In this document: one piece after another, positions 7,950 to 16,212 of the stretch
Layout: each line of letters opens with the position of its first letter
How positions within the stretch are numbered: position 1 is the first letter of the stretch
Origin: Oscillospiraceae bacterium
GTDB taxonomy: Bacteria > Bacillota > Clostridia > Oscillospirales > Acutalibacteraceae
Length of the DNA stretch: 34,651 nucleotides
Assembly (NCBI GenBank): GCA_022508845.1
Contig: JAFLUL010000007.1
Span: forward strand, 10,025-44,675
Direction of reading: 5' to 3'
Made by a program: the position numbers and the translations under genes
Notes under the pieces: model-generated
Database searches by the model: none
The model's input: only the letters and a program-made list of their open reading frames with translations
What the model was told of the DNA's origin: nothing

Positions 7950-9047
7950 ATGGAAGTGCCTGCCGTAAGGCTGAATCTGATTTTTGAAGCGCACAAAGAG
8001 GAATATATGCAGAAAGCGCTGGATATATTGTCTTCCGGCCGTTATATTATGGGAAAAGAGCTTGCCGCCTTTGAAAGTGCGTTTGCAGAATATATCGGCA
8101 CGAGGCACTGCGTTGGCCTTGCCAGCGGGCTTGACGCGCTTTGGATCACTTTCCGCATTCTCGGCATCGGCTCCGGTGACGAGGTTATCGTGCAGGGCAA
8201 TACTTTTATTGCCGGAGTTATGGGAATATCAATTAACGGGGCTGTTCCCGTTTTCGCTGAACCGGACGAACATTTTTCTCTGTCGGCAAAAGAGATCGAA
8301 AAACATATAACTTCAAAAACAAAAGCAGTTCTTGTAACGCATTTATACGGAATGATGACTCCGATGGATGAGATAGTTCAGCTCTGCAGGAAATATGATC
8401 TGAGGATCGTGGAAGACTGTGCGCAGGCGCACGGAGCTTCCTATCGCGGGAAAAAGGCGGGCTCTTTCGGCGACGTTGGATGCTTTTCTTTTTTTCCAAC
8501 CAAAAACCTCGGGGCGTTCGGCGATGGCGGCGCTGTTGTTTTGAATGACAGCTCTCTTTATGAAAAATTTCTCACGTTCAGAAATTACGGCAGCGAAAAA
8601 AAATATCATAACAGCGTTGTGGGAACAAACTCCCGTTTGGACGAGCTGCAGGCGGGCCTATTGGGAATTCGTCTTAAATATCTTGATGAAATGAATGAAG
8701 AACGCTGCCGCATTGCTGAAAAATATTTTAATAATATAACCAATCCGCTGTTGAGTCTTCCCGTGCCGCATACCGAAACCGTCAATGTTTGGCATCAGTT
8801 TGTTGTTCGGTGCGCGCAAAGGGATGCGCTGCAGCGTTTTCTCCGCTCGCGAAATATAGATACGATTATTCATTATCCTATCCCGCCGCATTTGTCCGAG
8901 GCATACAGATATCTCGGCCTCGGAAAAGGAAGTTTGCCGAAAACCGAAATGCTGGCTGACACGGTGCTCTCGCTGCCTTTATATAACGGTTTATCTGCCC
9001 CGGAGCAGAACAGGGTGATTGAAACGCTGAATGAGTTTTCCGAATAA
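7950..9047 (+). CDS. DegT/DnrJ/EryC1-family sugar aminotransferase (QdtB/FdtB-like)
   Basis: About 365 residues from the ATG at 7950, with AGGAGG 6 nt upstream; the track's TTG at 7923 overlaps the previous stop and has no site. This is a PLP fold-type I enzyme with VEDCAQAHGA (about 155-164) and GSFGDVGCFSFFPTKNLGAFGDGG, with the Schiff-base lysine at about Lys185. The C-terminal IIHYPIPPHLSEAYRYLG followed by LADTVLSLPLYNG resembles QdtB/FdtB-type enzymes that aminate the 3-keto group of dTDP-hexoses. It probably makes an amino sugar nucleotide. The usual partners, a 4,6-dehydratase and a 3,4-ketoisomerase, are not next to it; the epimerase and cupin at 25183-26489 might supply part of that path. 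The family is certain; the substrate is inferred. Confidence 0.92.
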   Translation: MEVPAVRLNLIFEAHKEEYMQKALDILSSGRYIMGKELAAFESAFAEYIGTRHCVGLASGLDALWITFRILGIGSGDEVIVQGNTFIAGVMGISINGAVPVFAEPDEHFSLSAKEIEKHITSKTKAVLVTHLYGMMTPMDEIVQLCRKYDLRIVEDCAQAHGASYRGKKAGSFGDVGCFSFFPTKNLGAFGDGGAVVLNDSSLYEKFLTFRNYGSEKKYHNSVVGTNSRLDELQAGLLGIRLKYLDEMNEERCRIAEKYFNNITNPLLSLPVPHTETVNVWHQFVVRCAQRDALQRFLRSRNIDTIIHYPIPPHLSEAYRYLGLGKGSLPKTEMLADTVLSLPLYNGLSAPEQNRVIETLNEFSE

Positions 9048-9093
9048 AATTTCGGAAACGAATTTATGACACTTTTTGAGGATGATTTTCAAA

Positions 9094-11541
9094 ATGACAT
9101 ACAAACAGGGTTTTGACGCGGTTTTTATTGCTGCGGGTAGTGCGGAGCAGAAAATGATCTGTGAAGCACTGCTGTCGTCTTTGAAAGAAAAATACGATTT
9201 TCCCTTTTACGTGCTTGCCGACAACAACAGCGGCGCCCGAATCGGTTCCGGAGGCGCGCTTTTTCAGGTTTTGCATACGTTTAATTCCGAGGAGGAACTT
9301 CGCGAAAAAAAAATCCTTATCGTGCTGACCGGAGGAAAAAGTAAACGGGCGGCAAACTATGCCATACGCGGAAAAGCATTTATGTGTATCGCAGCTGATG
9401 AAAAAAATGAAGCGCTCACGTTTATCGACTATGCTTTGCTGAATGCGCTTCGGTTTTCTGCCGGTACGAACCGCGGAGTTGTTGTGTGCTGCGGGGATAT
9501 CATCGTGGATTTTACAGGCCGGGAGCTTTGCTTGCAGGACAGCGCCGCTGTCAGCGTTTATGCTGATTCGGCCACAGCTATGCGGCATGGAGTAATGTTT
9601 TCGGACTCAGAAGGTATGCTGTGCGATTATCTGCAAAAGCCGTCGGCGGATGGACTCCGAAAATATGCATTGAAATATAAAACGGAAAATGCTGTGCCGG
9701 TTGACGCAGGGCTTGTTTTTTTATCTTCCGATTATGTTACAGAGCTTTGGCGTCTTGCCCGGGAGGCGCTCTCCTATGTCCGGCAATGCGGCTCTGAGCT
9801 GAATTTGTTTACCGACATTCTTCCTGTTAATGCTCGTAATATTACTCGGGAGCAGTTTCTTTGTTCGGGAAAGGCGCGTATATGTGAACTTATTTGGGAT
9901 CGCCTGCGGAAGTATAAGCTCCGCGTTATTTGCGAAACGCAGCCGTTTCGTCATTTTGGCACTCCGTCGGAGATCCTGCGCAATGTTTTTTCAATGTCCG
10001 CCGAAACGCAGTCTGTTTGTATAAACAGCGAAGTCAGTGAGTCGGCTGTTATCGAAACGGGAAGCTTGCTCGATAATGTTCAGCTTGCCGGAAAAGCGCG
10101 GGTGGGTAAAGGATGTCTTGTTACCGATATTATGCTGCGCGATGTTGAAGTGCCGCCTGATTCCTCCGTGTTCGGTATTCGGCTGAAGGACGGCCGTTGC
10201 GTTGCCTGCGTTTTGCGTATTGAAAACGATCCCGGCGCAGCGGGAAAGCTTGCTCTTGAAAGCTGGGAGAGACCGCTGTATTATCCGGCTTCGTCATTCA
10301 CAGATTCTTTTCGGAAGTATATGCTGAATTCATCCTCTCAGGACGCGGTCAGCCTTGATTTCTGTGTTCGGAATGCAGATCCCCGTTTTTTCCTTGACTG
10401 GCGTCAGTATCTGGTTGATACGCTGAATGCCGCTCCGCGGGAAAATTCCGCATATGTTTTTGCAAGATCGCGGCTGATTGATGAATATTATGCAAACAGA
10501 AAACAGATGGAAAGCCTTCGCTGCGTAAAAGACTGTGCAAACGTGAAGCTGCCTGCCCGAATCAATTTTTCCGGAACCTGGACGGACTGTATGCCATACT
10601 GCATTGAGAATGGCGGCGAGGTTATAAATGCTGCCATTCGTATCAACGGTATAATGCCGATTTGCGTGTGTGCGGAGCGAATAGAGGAAAAACATATTGA
10701 AATGCGCAACGCCGATGTAAGCGGCGTTTCCGAAATTTATACGCCTGGCGGTGAAATGCAGGTGCTGTCGGACTGTAATCTGCACCGTGCTGTGTTTCAA
10801 ACGCTCGGTGTGGGGAAGAACACTGTGCTGGAGGACGGCATCCGGCTTACGGTTTCGGTGAGAAAAATTATGAAGGGCTCCGGCCTCGGAACGAGCAGTA
10901 TTGTGCTTTATGGCTGCTTTTGCGCATTGAGCGATTTGCTGGGAATGAACCTCTCCGAAAGCGATATTCTGTACTGCGTGTTTATTGCGGAGCAGCTGAT
11001 GCATACAGGCGGAGGCTGGCAGGATCAGGGGAGTCAGCTCGGCAGAGGATTTAAATCCGTGAAATCCCGGGCGGGTATTCCGCAGAAAATTACGGTTGCA
11101 CCGATCCCGTGCAGCGAAGAATTTTTAAAAAAAATATCGGACAGACTTGTTCTGATCTCTACCGGACAGCGCCATTTCGGCAGATTTATTGTTACGGATG
11201 TGATGAATCGGTATCTGGAAAGAAATTCAGACACGCTTCGCGCATTTTCCCGTCTTAAAATGTTGAACTCGGATATGAAAGACTGTATCCGGCGGGAGGA
11301 CGCCGAAAGCTTTGCCCGCTGTTTTAATTTGCACAGAGAAAATATTGATTTATTATCTCCTTTGATATATAATAATAAAATACGAAAACTTTCCGAAAAA
11401 TGTTTGCAGTTTGCGGACGGCTGCTCTATTTGCGGCGCCGGAGGCGGCGGGTATATGGCTGCGCTGCTCAAAGAGGGCGTTACCGTGCAGCAGCTTACCG
11501 ATACACTGCATACGGAAGTTCTTTCCGTTGAAATCATATAA
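9094..11541 (+). CDS. Fkp-like bifunctional sugar-1-P nucleotidylyltransferase / GHMP sugar kinase
   Basis: About 815 residues from the ATG at 9094; alternatives at 9082 (ATG) and 9076 (TTG) are in frame, and the only site, GAGG at 9078, favours none clearly. The N-terminal half matches fucose-1-phosphate guanylyltransferase-type domains, with IGSGGAL (about 50-56) and LTGGKSKR (about 78-85). A left-handed beta-helix-like stretch follows near SVCINSEVSESAVIETGSLL. The C-terminal half from about 486 is a GHMP kinase with ARINFSGTWTDCMPYC, KGSGLGTSS (about 593) and CGAGGGGYMA. This domain order is that of Bacteroides Fkp and plant FKGP, which turn L-fucose into GDP-fucose; it is somewhat shorter than Fkp. 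The sugar may be L-fucose or another hexose or heptose. It is placed to supply nucleotide sugar to the operon's glycosyltransferases. Confidence 0.88.
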   Translation: MTYKQGFDAVFIAAGSAEQKMICEALLSSLKEKYDFPFYVLADNNSGARIGSGGALFQVLHTFNSEEELREKKILIVLTGGKSKRAANYAIRGKAFMCIAADEKNEALTFIDYALLNALRFSAGTNRGVVVCCGDIIVDFTGRELCLQDSAAVSVYADSATAMRHGVMFSDSEGMLCDYLQKPSADGLRKYALKYKTENAVPVDAGLVFLSSDYVTELWRLAREALSYVRQCGSELNLFTDILPVNARNITREQFLCSGKARICELIWDRLRKYKLRVICETQPFRHFGTPSEILRNVFSMSAETQSVCINSEVSESAVIETGSLLDNVQLAGKARVGKGCLVTDIMLRDVEVPPDSSVFGIRLKDGRCVACVLRIENDPGAAGKLALESWERPLYYPASSFTDSFRKYMLNSSSQDAVSLDFCVRNADPRFFLDWRQYLVDTLNAAPRENSAYVFARSRLIDEYYANRKQMESLRCVKDCANVKLPARINFSGTWTDCMPYCIENGGEVINAAIRINGIMPICVCAERIEEKHIEMRNADVSGVSEIYTPGGEMQVLSDCNLHRAVFQTLGVGKNTVLEDGIRLTVSVRKIMKGSGLGTSSIVLYGCFCALSDLLGMNLSESDILYCVFIAEQLMHTGGGWQDQGSQLGRGFKSVKSRAGIPQKITVAPIPCSEEFLKKISDRLVLISTGQRHFGRFIVTDVMNRYLERNSDTLRAFSRLKMLNSDMKDCIRREDAESFARCFNLHRENIDLLSPLIYNNKIRKLSEKCLQFADGCSICGAGGGGYMAALLKEGVTVQQLTDTLHTEVLSVEII

Positions 11542-11561
11542 TTCTTTCTGAGAGATCTGTT

Positions 11562-13475
11562 ATGCGAAATTTCTATCTTGTTCAGGCGGGCTGTCTTTAC
11601 GGCAACACATATTATTTACCTTACGCTGTCGGTATGCTGGCGGCTTTTGCGCTTGATGATGAAATTTTAAAACAGGAGTTCTCTCTGGGAAGGATCATTT
11701 ATTCTTTAGAAGATATCGATACCGCTATCGCGTCTATGGAGGAACCCTCCCTGGTGGGTTTTTCAAATTCAATTTGGAACTACGAATATAATCTTGAATT
11801 TGCGAAAAAGCTTAAAATGAAGTATCCCGATTGCGTTATCGAATTCGGCGGTCATCATGTTCCGCCGGACAATTCCTTTCTCAATGACTACGATTTTATA
11901 GACGTGTTGATCCACGGTAAGGGCGAAGAAGCTTTTCGCGATGTGCTTCTGGCTGTTTCGGGACGGATAGAATATTCCGATATACCTAATATCTCTTACC
12001 GCGATCCAAACGGAAATCCGCATAAAACGCAAACTCAGGCTATCCGCATATGCGATTATCCGTCCCCGTATCTTACAGGAGTTTTCGATCAGATAATCAG
12101 CGAGGGCGGATATCCTTTTTCCTGTGTGCTGGAAACGAACCGCGGTTGTCCGTATAATTGCAGCTATTGCGACTGGGGAGAGCTCAATTCGCAAGTGCGG
12201 ATGTTTTCTCTGGAGCGGGTATTTGCCGAGCTTGAATGGATGGCTGCCAATAAAATGGAATTTGTTTATCTGGTGGATGCGAATTTCGGTATGTTTGCGC
12301 GCGATGAACAGATAGCGCAAAAGCTGGTGGAACTGAAAGAAACGGCGGGATATCCGAATAGGCTGCAGGTTTCATATGCAAAGAATGAGCCGGATCGGGT
12401 GTTTCGCATCAATAAACTGCTTGCTGATCACGGCATCGGCAAAGGCGCCACACTCGCGCTGCAGAGCTTATCTCCCGAGGTTCTGAAAAATGTGGGACGT
12501 GCGAATATATCCAAGGAAGAATATGTTCGCAGGATCGCGCAGTTTCGAGGCGCCGGAATTTCTACATATACTGAGCTGATTATCGGTCTTCCCGGAGAAA
12601 CGCTTCAGAGCTTTGAGGAGGGGTTATGCGAGATCCTCGAGCTTGGACAACACTCTTCTGTTACTGCCTATCACTGTGAGCTGCTGCCCGGTTCCCGTAT
12701 GAGCACAAAGGAATATATGGAGCAATACGGCATTAAAACGGTTTGCACAACTCTGGATCAGTTCCATTGCAACGATATGAGAAATGTGCTTTCGGGATAT
12801 TCCAACATTGTTGTGGGAACAAACACCATGTCCCCCGATGAATGGATTGAAGCAAATTTCTTTGCGGGCGGGCTTCAGGGGCTGCACCATTTTGGACTTA
12901 CGCAATGCGCAGCCATGTATGTTCGCAAAGAACTGAATATTTCATACCACGATTTCTATACGGCTCTGCTCCGGTTTTTAACTGATGAAAGCAGCGTTTT
13001 CAGACCGCTTTTTCGCAATATTCGCAGGGTCCTCTATGATTTTGTGTATAACGGCGGTCCGCTTACCGTCATCGACGGCAGGTTTGGCAGCATAACCTGG
13101 CCGCTTGAGGAGGAAGTTTTTCTTGCATGCCTTTATGACCGTGAGCTTTTTTATAAAGAGATAGAAATTTTTCTTCGCAGGTATATTTACGATGCCGCTC
13201 TGCTTTCAGATCTCCTCTGTTATCAGCGCAGTGTTATCCTCCATCCCGATAATAACAGCGAGGAAATTATGCTGCATTTTGCGTGGAGAGACTATTTTAA
13301 CGCGATTATGGAAAACACCTATATACCTCTGCAAAAAAGAGATGTGATGTATCGATTTCAATCGCCTTTTAACGTTGAATCTTGGCCTGAATATGCAAAG
13401 CAGATCGTTTGGTACGGAAGAAGAAACAGCAGAATGCTCTATTCAAGCTCCCCGAATACGATTACGGAAGTGTAA
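11562..13475 (+). CDS. B12-binding radical SAM protein, paralogue A
   Basis: A 637-residue protein. The N-terminal Rossmann-like cobalamin-binding domain (about 1-150) has the pattern VGFSNSIWNYEYN, IEFGGHHVPP and HGKGEEAF, with no DxHxxG motif, so cobalamin would be bound without a His ligand, as in other class B radical SAM methylases. The radical SAM core carries ETNRGCPYNCSYCDWG, with the cluster cysteines at 196, 200 and 203, then DANFGMFARDE and LIIGLPGET. A long C-terminal region (about 430-637) ends in YAKQIVWYGRRNSRML. Known class B enzymes methylate unreactive carbon or phosphorus (GenK, Fom3, TsrM) or rearrange rings (OxsB); which applies here is unknown. It follows the Fkp-like gene by 20 nt. 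The upstream GAGAG is only a fair ribosome binding site. Confidence 0.93.
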   Translation: MRNFYLVQAGCLYGNTYYLPYAVGMLAAFALDDEILKQEFSLGRIIYSLEDIDTAIASMEEPSLVGFSNSIWNYEYNLEFAKKLKMKYPDCVIEFGGHHVPPDNSFLNDYDFIDVLIHGKGEEAFRDVLLAVSGRIEYSDIPNISYRDPNGNPHKTQTQAIRICDYPSPYLTGVFDQIISEGGYPFSCVLETNRGCPYNCSYCDWGELNSQVRMFSLERVFAELEWMAANKMEFVYLVDANFGMFARDEQIAQKLVELKETAGYPNRLQVSYAKNEPDRVFRINKLLADHGIGKGATLALQSLSPEVLKNVGRANISKEEYVRRIAQFRGAGISTYTELIIGLPGETLQSFEEGLCEILELGQHSSVTAYHCELLPGSRMSTKEYMEQYGIKTVCTTLDQFHCNDMRNVLSGYSNIVVGTNTMSPDEWIEANFFAGGLQGLHHFGLTQCAAMYVRKELNISYHDFYTALLRFLTDESSVFRPLFRNIRRVLYDFVYNGGPLTVIDGRFGSITWPLEEEVFLACLYDRELFYKEIEIFLRRYIYDAALLSDLLCYQRSVILHPDNNSEEIMLHFAWRDYFNAIMENTYIPLQKRDVMYRFQSPFNVESWPEYAKQIVWYGRRNSRMLYSSSPNTITEV

Positions 13476-13484
13476 AATAACGAT

Positions 13485-15386
13485 ATGAAACGAATCTATA
13501 TGGCTCAGCCGAATTCAAAATACGGAAATTCCGTATATTTCCCCTATGCTGCAGGATCTTTGATCGCCTATGCGTTTGCGAACACTGCGGTACGGGACAA
13601 TTATATTTTTGGCAGCTTTTTTTATAAAAAAGACTCAATTGATTCAGTGATCGCATCTGTGGAGGAGCCGTTTGTTTTCGGTTTTTCGTGCTATGTGTGG
13701 AATTATGAGTATAATAAAGCTCTGGCCGAGGCTGTGAAGAAAAAATGGCCGTCGTGTATCACCGTGTTCGGCGGACATCAGGTGTACGAAGGCAGCGATA
13801 TAATTAAAAACGGCAATGCGGATATCGTTATGTTCGGCGAAGGGGAAGAGAGCTTTAAGAGAATACTTCTTGCACTGGCGGGGCTTGATGAAATCGGCGA
13901 AATTCCGAATATTATGTATCGCAAGGACGGTATATCTGTTTTTACTCCCGAAGAAACAGTGTGCATTCCCCATCGGGTCTCTCCTTATTTAAACGGCTGG
14001 TTTGATGAAATGGTTCAAACCGAAAAGGAAGTTGTTTTTTCCGCAATCATTGAAACCAACCGGGGATGTCCGAATAAATGCGCATTTTGCGATTGGGGCA
14101 ATGTTAAGGCGCGGGTCCGTTTGTTTGACGAAGCGATGGTAAAAGCCGAGATCGACTGGATGGCGGAGCATAGAATTGAATACGTATATGCCGCTGACGC
14201 CAACTTCGGTTTGTTTGGGCGGGATGAAGGATATGTGGATTATCTGATCCAAAGGCACGATGAAACCGGTTATCCGCAAAAGTTTCAGGCAACCTACTCA
14301 AAAAACAATCCTGATACTGTTTTTTTGCTTAATAAAAAGCTGAATGACGCCGGTATGAGCAAAGGAGCCACGCTATCGTTCCAAAGCCTCAGCGAAGAAG
14401 TGCTTACCAATATTTACCGAAAAAATATGCCGCTTGAACACTTTAAGCGCCTGATGCAGCTTTATAATGAAAACGGGATCGCGGCTTACTCCGAACTCAT
14501 TCTCGGTTTGCCGGGCGAAACTTACGAATCGTTTCGCAGAGGGTTGGAGCTGCTGCTCCAAAACGGTCAGCATATGTCAATCAATATTTTCAGCTGTGAA
14601 CTGTTGACTAACTCCATTATGAACGATCCCGCTTATATTGAAAAATATCAGATCAAAACCGCCCGCATAGAACAGCATCAATACCATATTGTGCCATACA
14701 ATGTGGATATTCAGGAGTATTCAAATATAGTTGTTTCAACATCATCTATGCCGGAAAACCGCTGGATCGACGCAAACATCCTCGGCGTTTTTGTTCGGGC
14801 ATTTCATAATCTGGGGCTTTTGCAATGTTCGGCAATTTATCTGTTTTATGAAAAAGGCGTTGCATATATGGATTTTTACGAGAAATTGATCGCCTATTCC
14901 CGGCAGAATCCTCAGAGCGTGTGCGGCAGGGTCTATTCCTGGTTAAAAGAAAAATATTCCGAAGTTGTGCGGGGGGGCGGTTCGCTTACCTGGCATGAGC
15001 CTGCATTCGGTGAGCTTACGTGGCCGTTGGAAGAAGCGGCTTATTTAAAAGTTATGAAGGAGCTGCTCCTTTACAGATCTGAAATATATGAATTTATTCG
15101 CTGCTTTTTTGACGATGCGGAATTGCTTGAGGACTTAATGAAATATCAGGATTCCGTTGTGAAAACGCCTGCTTCGAAAGCAAGGCCGATCCAACTGAAA
15201 TATGACTGGTACGCATATTTTTCTTCTGTTTATGAAACAGATTATTCTGAGTTAAAAAAGTGTGACAATACTTTGATTATAGATCCGGGCGAAATTTCTG
15301 CCGATTTGTCGGAATTTGCCGTTAAAACGATATGGTTTGGGCGCAGGGGCAGTAAAAATATTATTACAGATATTCATTATGCTTAA
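13485..15386 (+). CDS. B12-binding radical SAM protein, paralogue B
   Basis: A 633-residue protein that starts 9 nt after paralogue A with no obvious ribosome binding site, so it may rely on translational coupling. Its build is that of paralogue A: MKRIYMAQPN opening, VFGFSCYVWNYEYN and VFGGHQV in the cobalamin domain, cluster cysteines at 195, 199 and 202 in RGCPNKCAFCDWG, DANFGLFGRDE, LILGLPGETYESF, and a C-terminal KTIWFGRRGSKNI. By eye the two proteins align along their full length with few gaps but are clearly diverged, which suggests an old duplication with separate roles rather than redundancy. The substrate is unknown. It lies upstream of the GT2-like gene at 15421. Confidence 0.93.
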   Translation: MKRIYMAQPNSKYGNSVYFPYAAGSLIAYAFANTAVRDNYIFGSFFYKKDSIDSVIASVEEPFVFGFSCYVWNYEYNKALAEAVKKKWPSCITVFGGHQVYEGSDIIKNGNADIVMFGEGEESFKRILLALAGLDEIGEIPNIMYRKDGISVFTPEETVCIPHRVSPYLNGWFDEMVQTEKEVVFSAIIETNRGCPNKCAFCDWGNVKARVRLFDEAMVKAEIDWMAEHRIEYVYAADANFGLFGRDEGYVDYLIQRHDETGYPQKFQATYSKNNPDTVFLLNKKLNDAGMSKGATLSFQSLSEEVLTNIYRKNMPLEHFKRLMQLYNENGIAAYSELILGLPGETYESFRRGLELLLQNGQHMSINIFSCELLTNSIMNDPAYIEKYQIKTARIEQHQYHIVPYNVDIQEYSNIVVSTSSMPENRWIDANILGVFVRAFHNLGLLQCSAIYLFYEKGVAYMDFYEKLIAYSRQNPQSVCGRVYSWLKEKYSEVVRGGGSLTWHEPAFGELTWPLEEAAYLKVMKELLLYRSEIYEFIRCFFDDAELLEDLMKYQDSVVKTPASKARPIQLKYDWYAYFSSVYETDYSELKKCDNTLIIDPGEISADLSEFAVKTIWFGRRGSKNIITDIHYA

Positions 15387-15420
15387 ATTATTGCTCCGTA
15401 TGGAGAGATGAGGAAACCGT

Positions 15421-16146
15421 ATGCAGGATTTTAATGGCTTAACAGTAGTAATATTGGCGTCGAATGAACGAGAGCTGCTGCGCCGTACGATCCGCTTGGT
15501 GCTTGATTATGTTCAGACTGAGGATCTGGCGGAAATAATCGTATTTCTCAAGTCAGCCAACTGTCCCGCGGCGGATGAACTGAAATTGATACGTGCCGGC
15601 ATATCGGTTAATATTCCGATACGGGAGTATGTTCAGCAAGAAAAAAAATTGCCTGAAGCATTGATTGAAATTCCGCCGCTGATCAAAAGCTCGCATTTTC
15701 TGATTATGTTTTCAGATCTTGCCACTGACGCGGCGTCCATTCCGTTGATGGTGGAAGAAGCCAAGCGGTTTCCCGAAGCTGTTGTTTGTGCTTCAAAATG
15801 GCATAAAGATTCCGAAATCCATGATTACGGTTTTCTGCGAATGCTGTGTACAAGGTTTATGAATACTGCTGCCGCATTGATACTTAACTCAGACGGAAAA
15901 GATTTATTTTCTATTTTTCAGATCTACCCTCTGGAGATGGTCCTGCAATTGGACTTAAGTGATTCAAAATCCTTTGTTTTTGATTACACTTTAATGCCGA
16001 TCGCAATGGGAATAAAATATATTGAGGTTCCCACTCGATTTTTCAATCGAACGGAAGAAAAGTCAAATTATAATTTATGGGCTATGCTGAAAACAGGTTT
16101 TGCTTTTTTGAGGACTGCCGTAAGGCTTCGTATACGATACAGATGA
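15421..16146 (+). CDS. Soluble GT2-like glycosyltransferase (DPM1-like, no TM tail), paralogue 1
   Basis: A 241-residue protein. It opens with a GT-A type strand (LTVVILASNERELLRRTIR), carries an acidic motif FSDLATDAASIP where GT2 enzymes have DxD, and ends with EVPTRFFNRTEEKSNYNLW, the position of the RxxGxSK-type motif of dolichol/polyprenyl-phosphate sugar transferases. It lacks their C-terminal TM helices. The gene at 28422 is the same length and aligns throughout. The acidic motif departs from the usual DADLQ, so activity or metal use may differ. It sits between radical SAM genes in both operons, which suggests it acts on the same intermediate. GAGGAAA precedes the ATG. Confidence 0.8.
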   Translation: MQDFNGLTVVILASNERELLRRTIRLVLDYVQTEDLAEIIVFLKSANCPAADELKLIRAGISVNIPIREYVQQEKKLPEALIEIPPLIKSSHFLIMFSDLATDAASIPLMVEEAKRFPEAVVCASKWHKDSEIHDYGFLRMLCTRFMNTAAALILNSDGKDLFSIFQIYPLEMVLQLDLSDSKSFVFDYTLMPIAMGIKYIEVPTRFFNRTEEKSNYNLWAMLKTGFAFLRTAVRLRIRYR

Positions 16147-16212
16147 TCGGGGCTCAGGTTTTTTTCTCAGATGAAAAAACCGTGCGATATTTTAACAGAA
16201 CGGAGAATGAGA

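Noticed and set aside
10330-11004. Minus-strand ORF of 224 codons opposite the Fkp-like gene
   Set aside because: The plus strand encodes clear GHMP kinase motifs across this stretch, and the antisense product has no recognisable feature.
11562-13475. BchE-like magnesium-protoporphyrin cyclase, a common automatic label for such proteins
   Set aside because: No chlorophyll or tetrapyrrole genes are present, and seven paralogues in a sugar-gene context make that function implausible.
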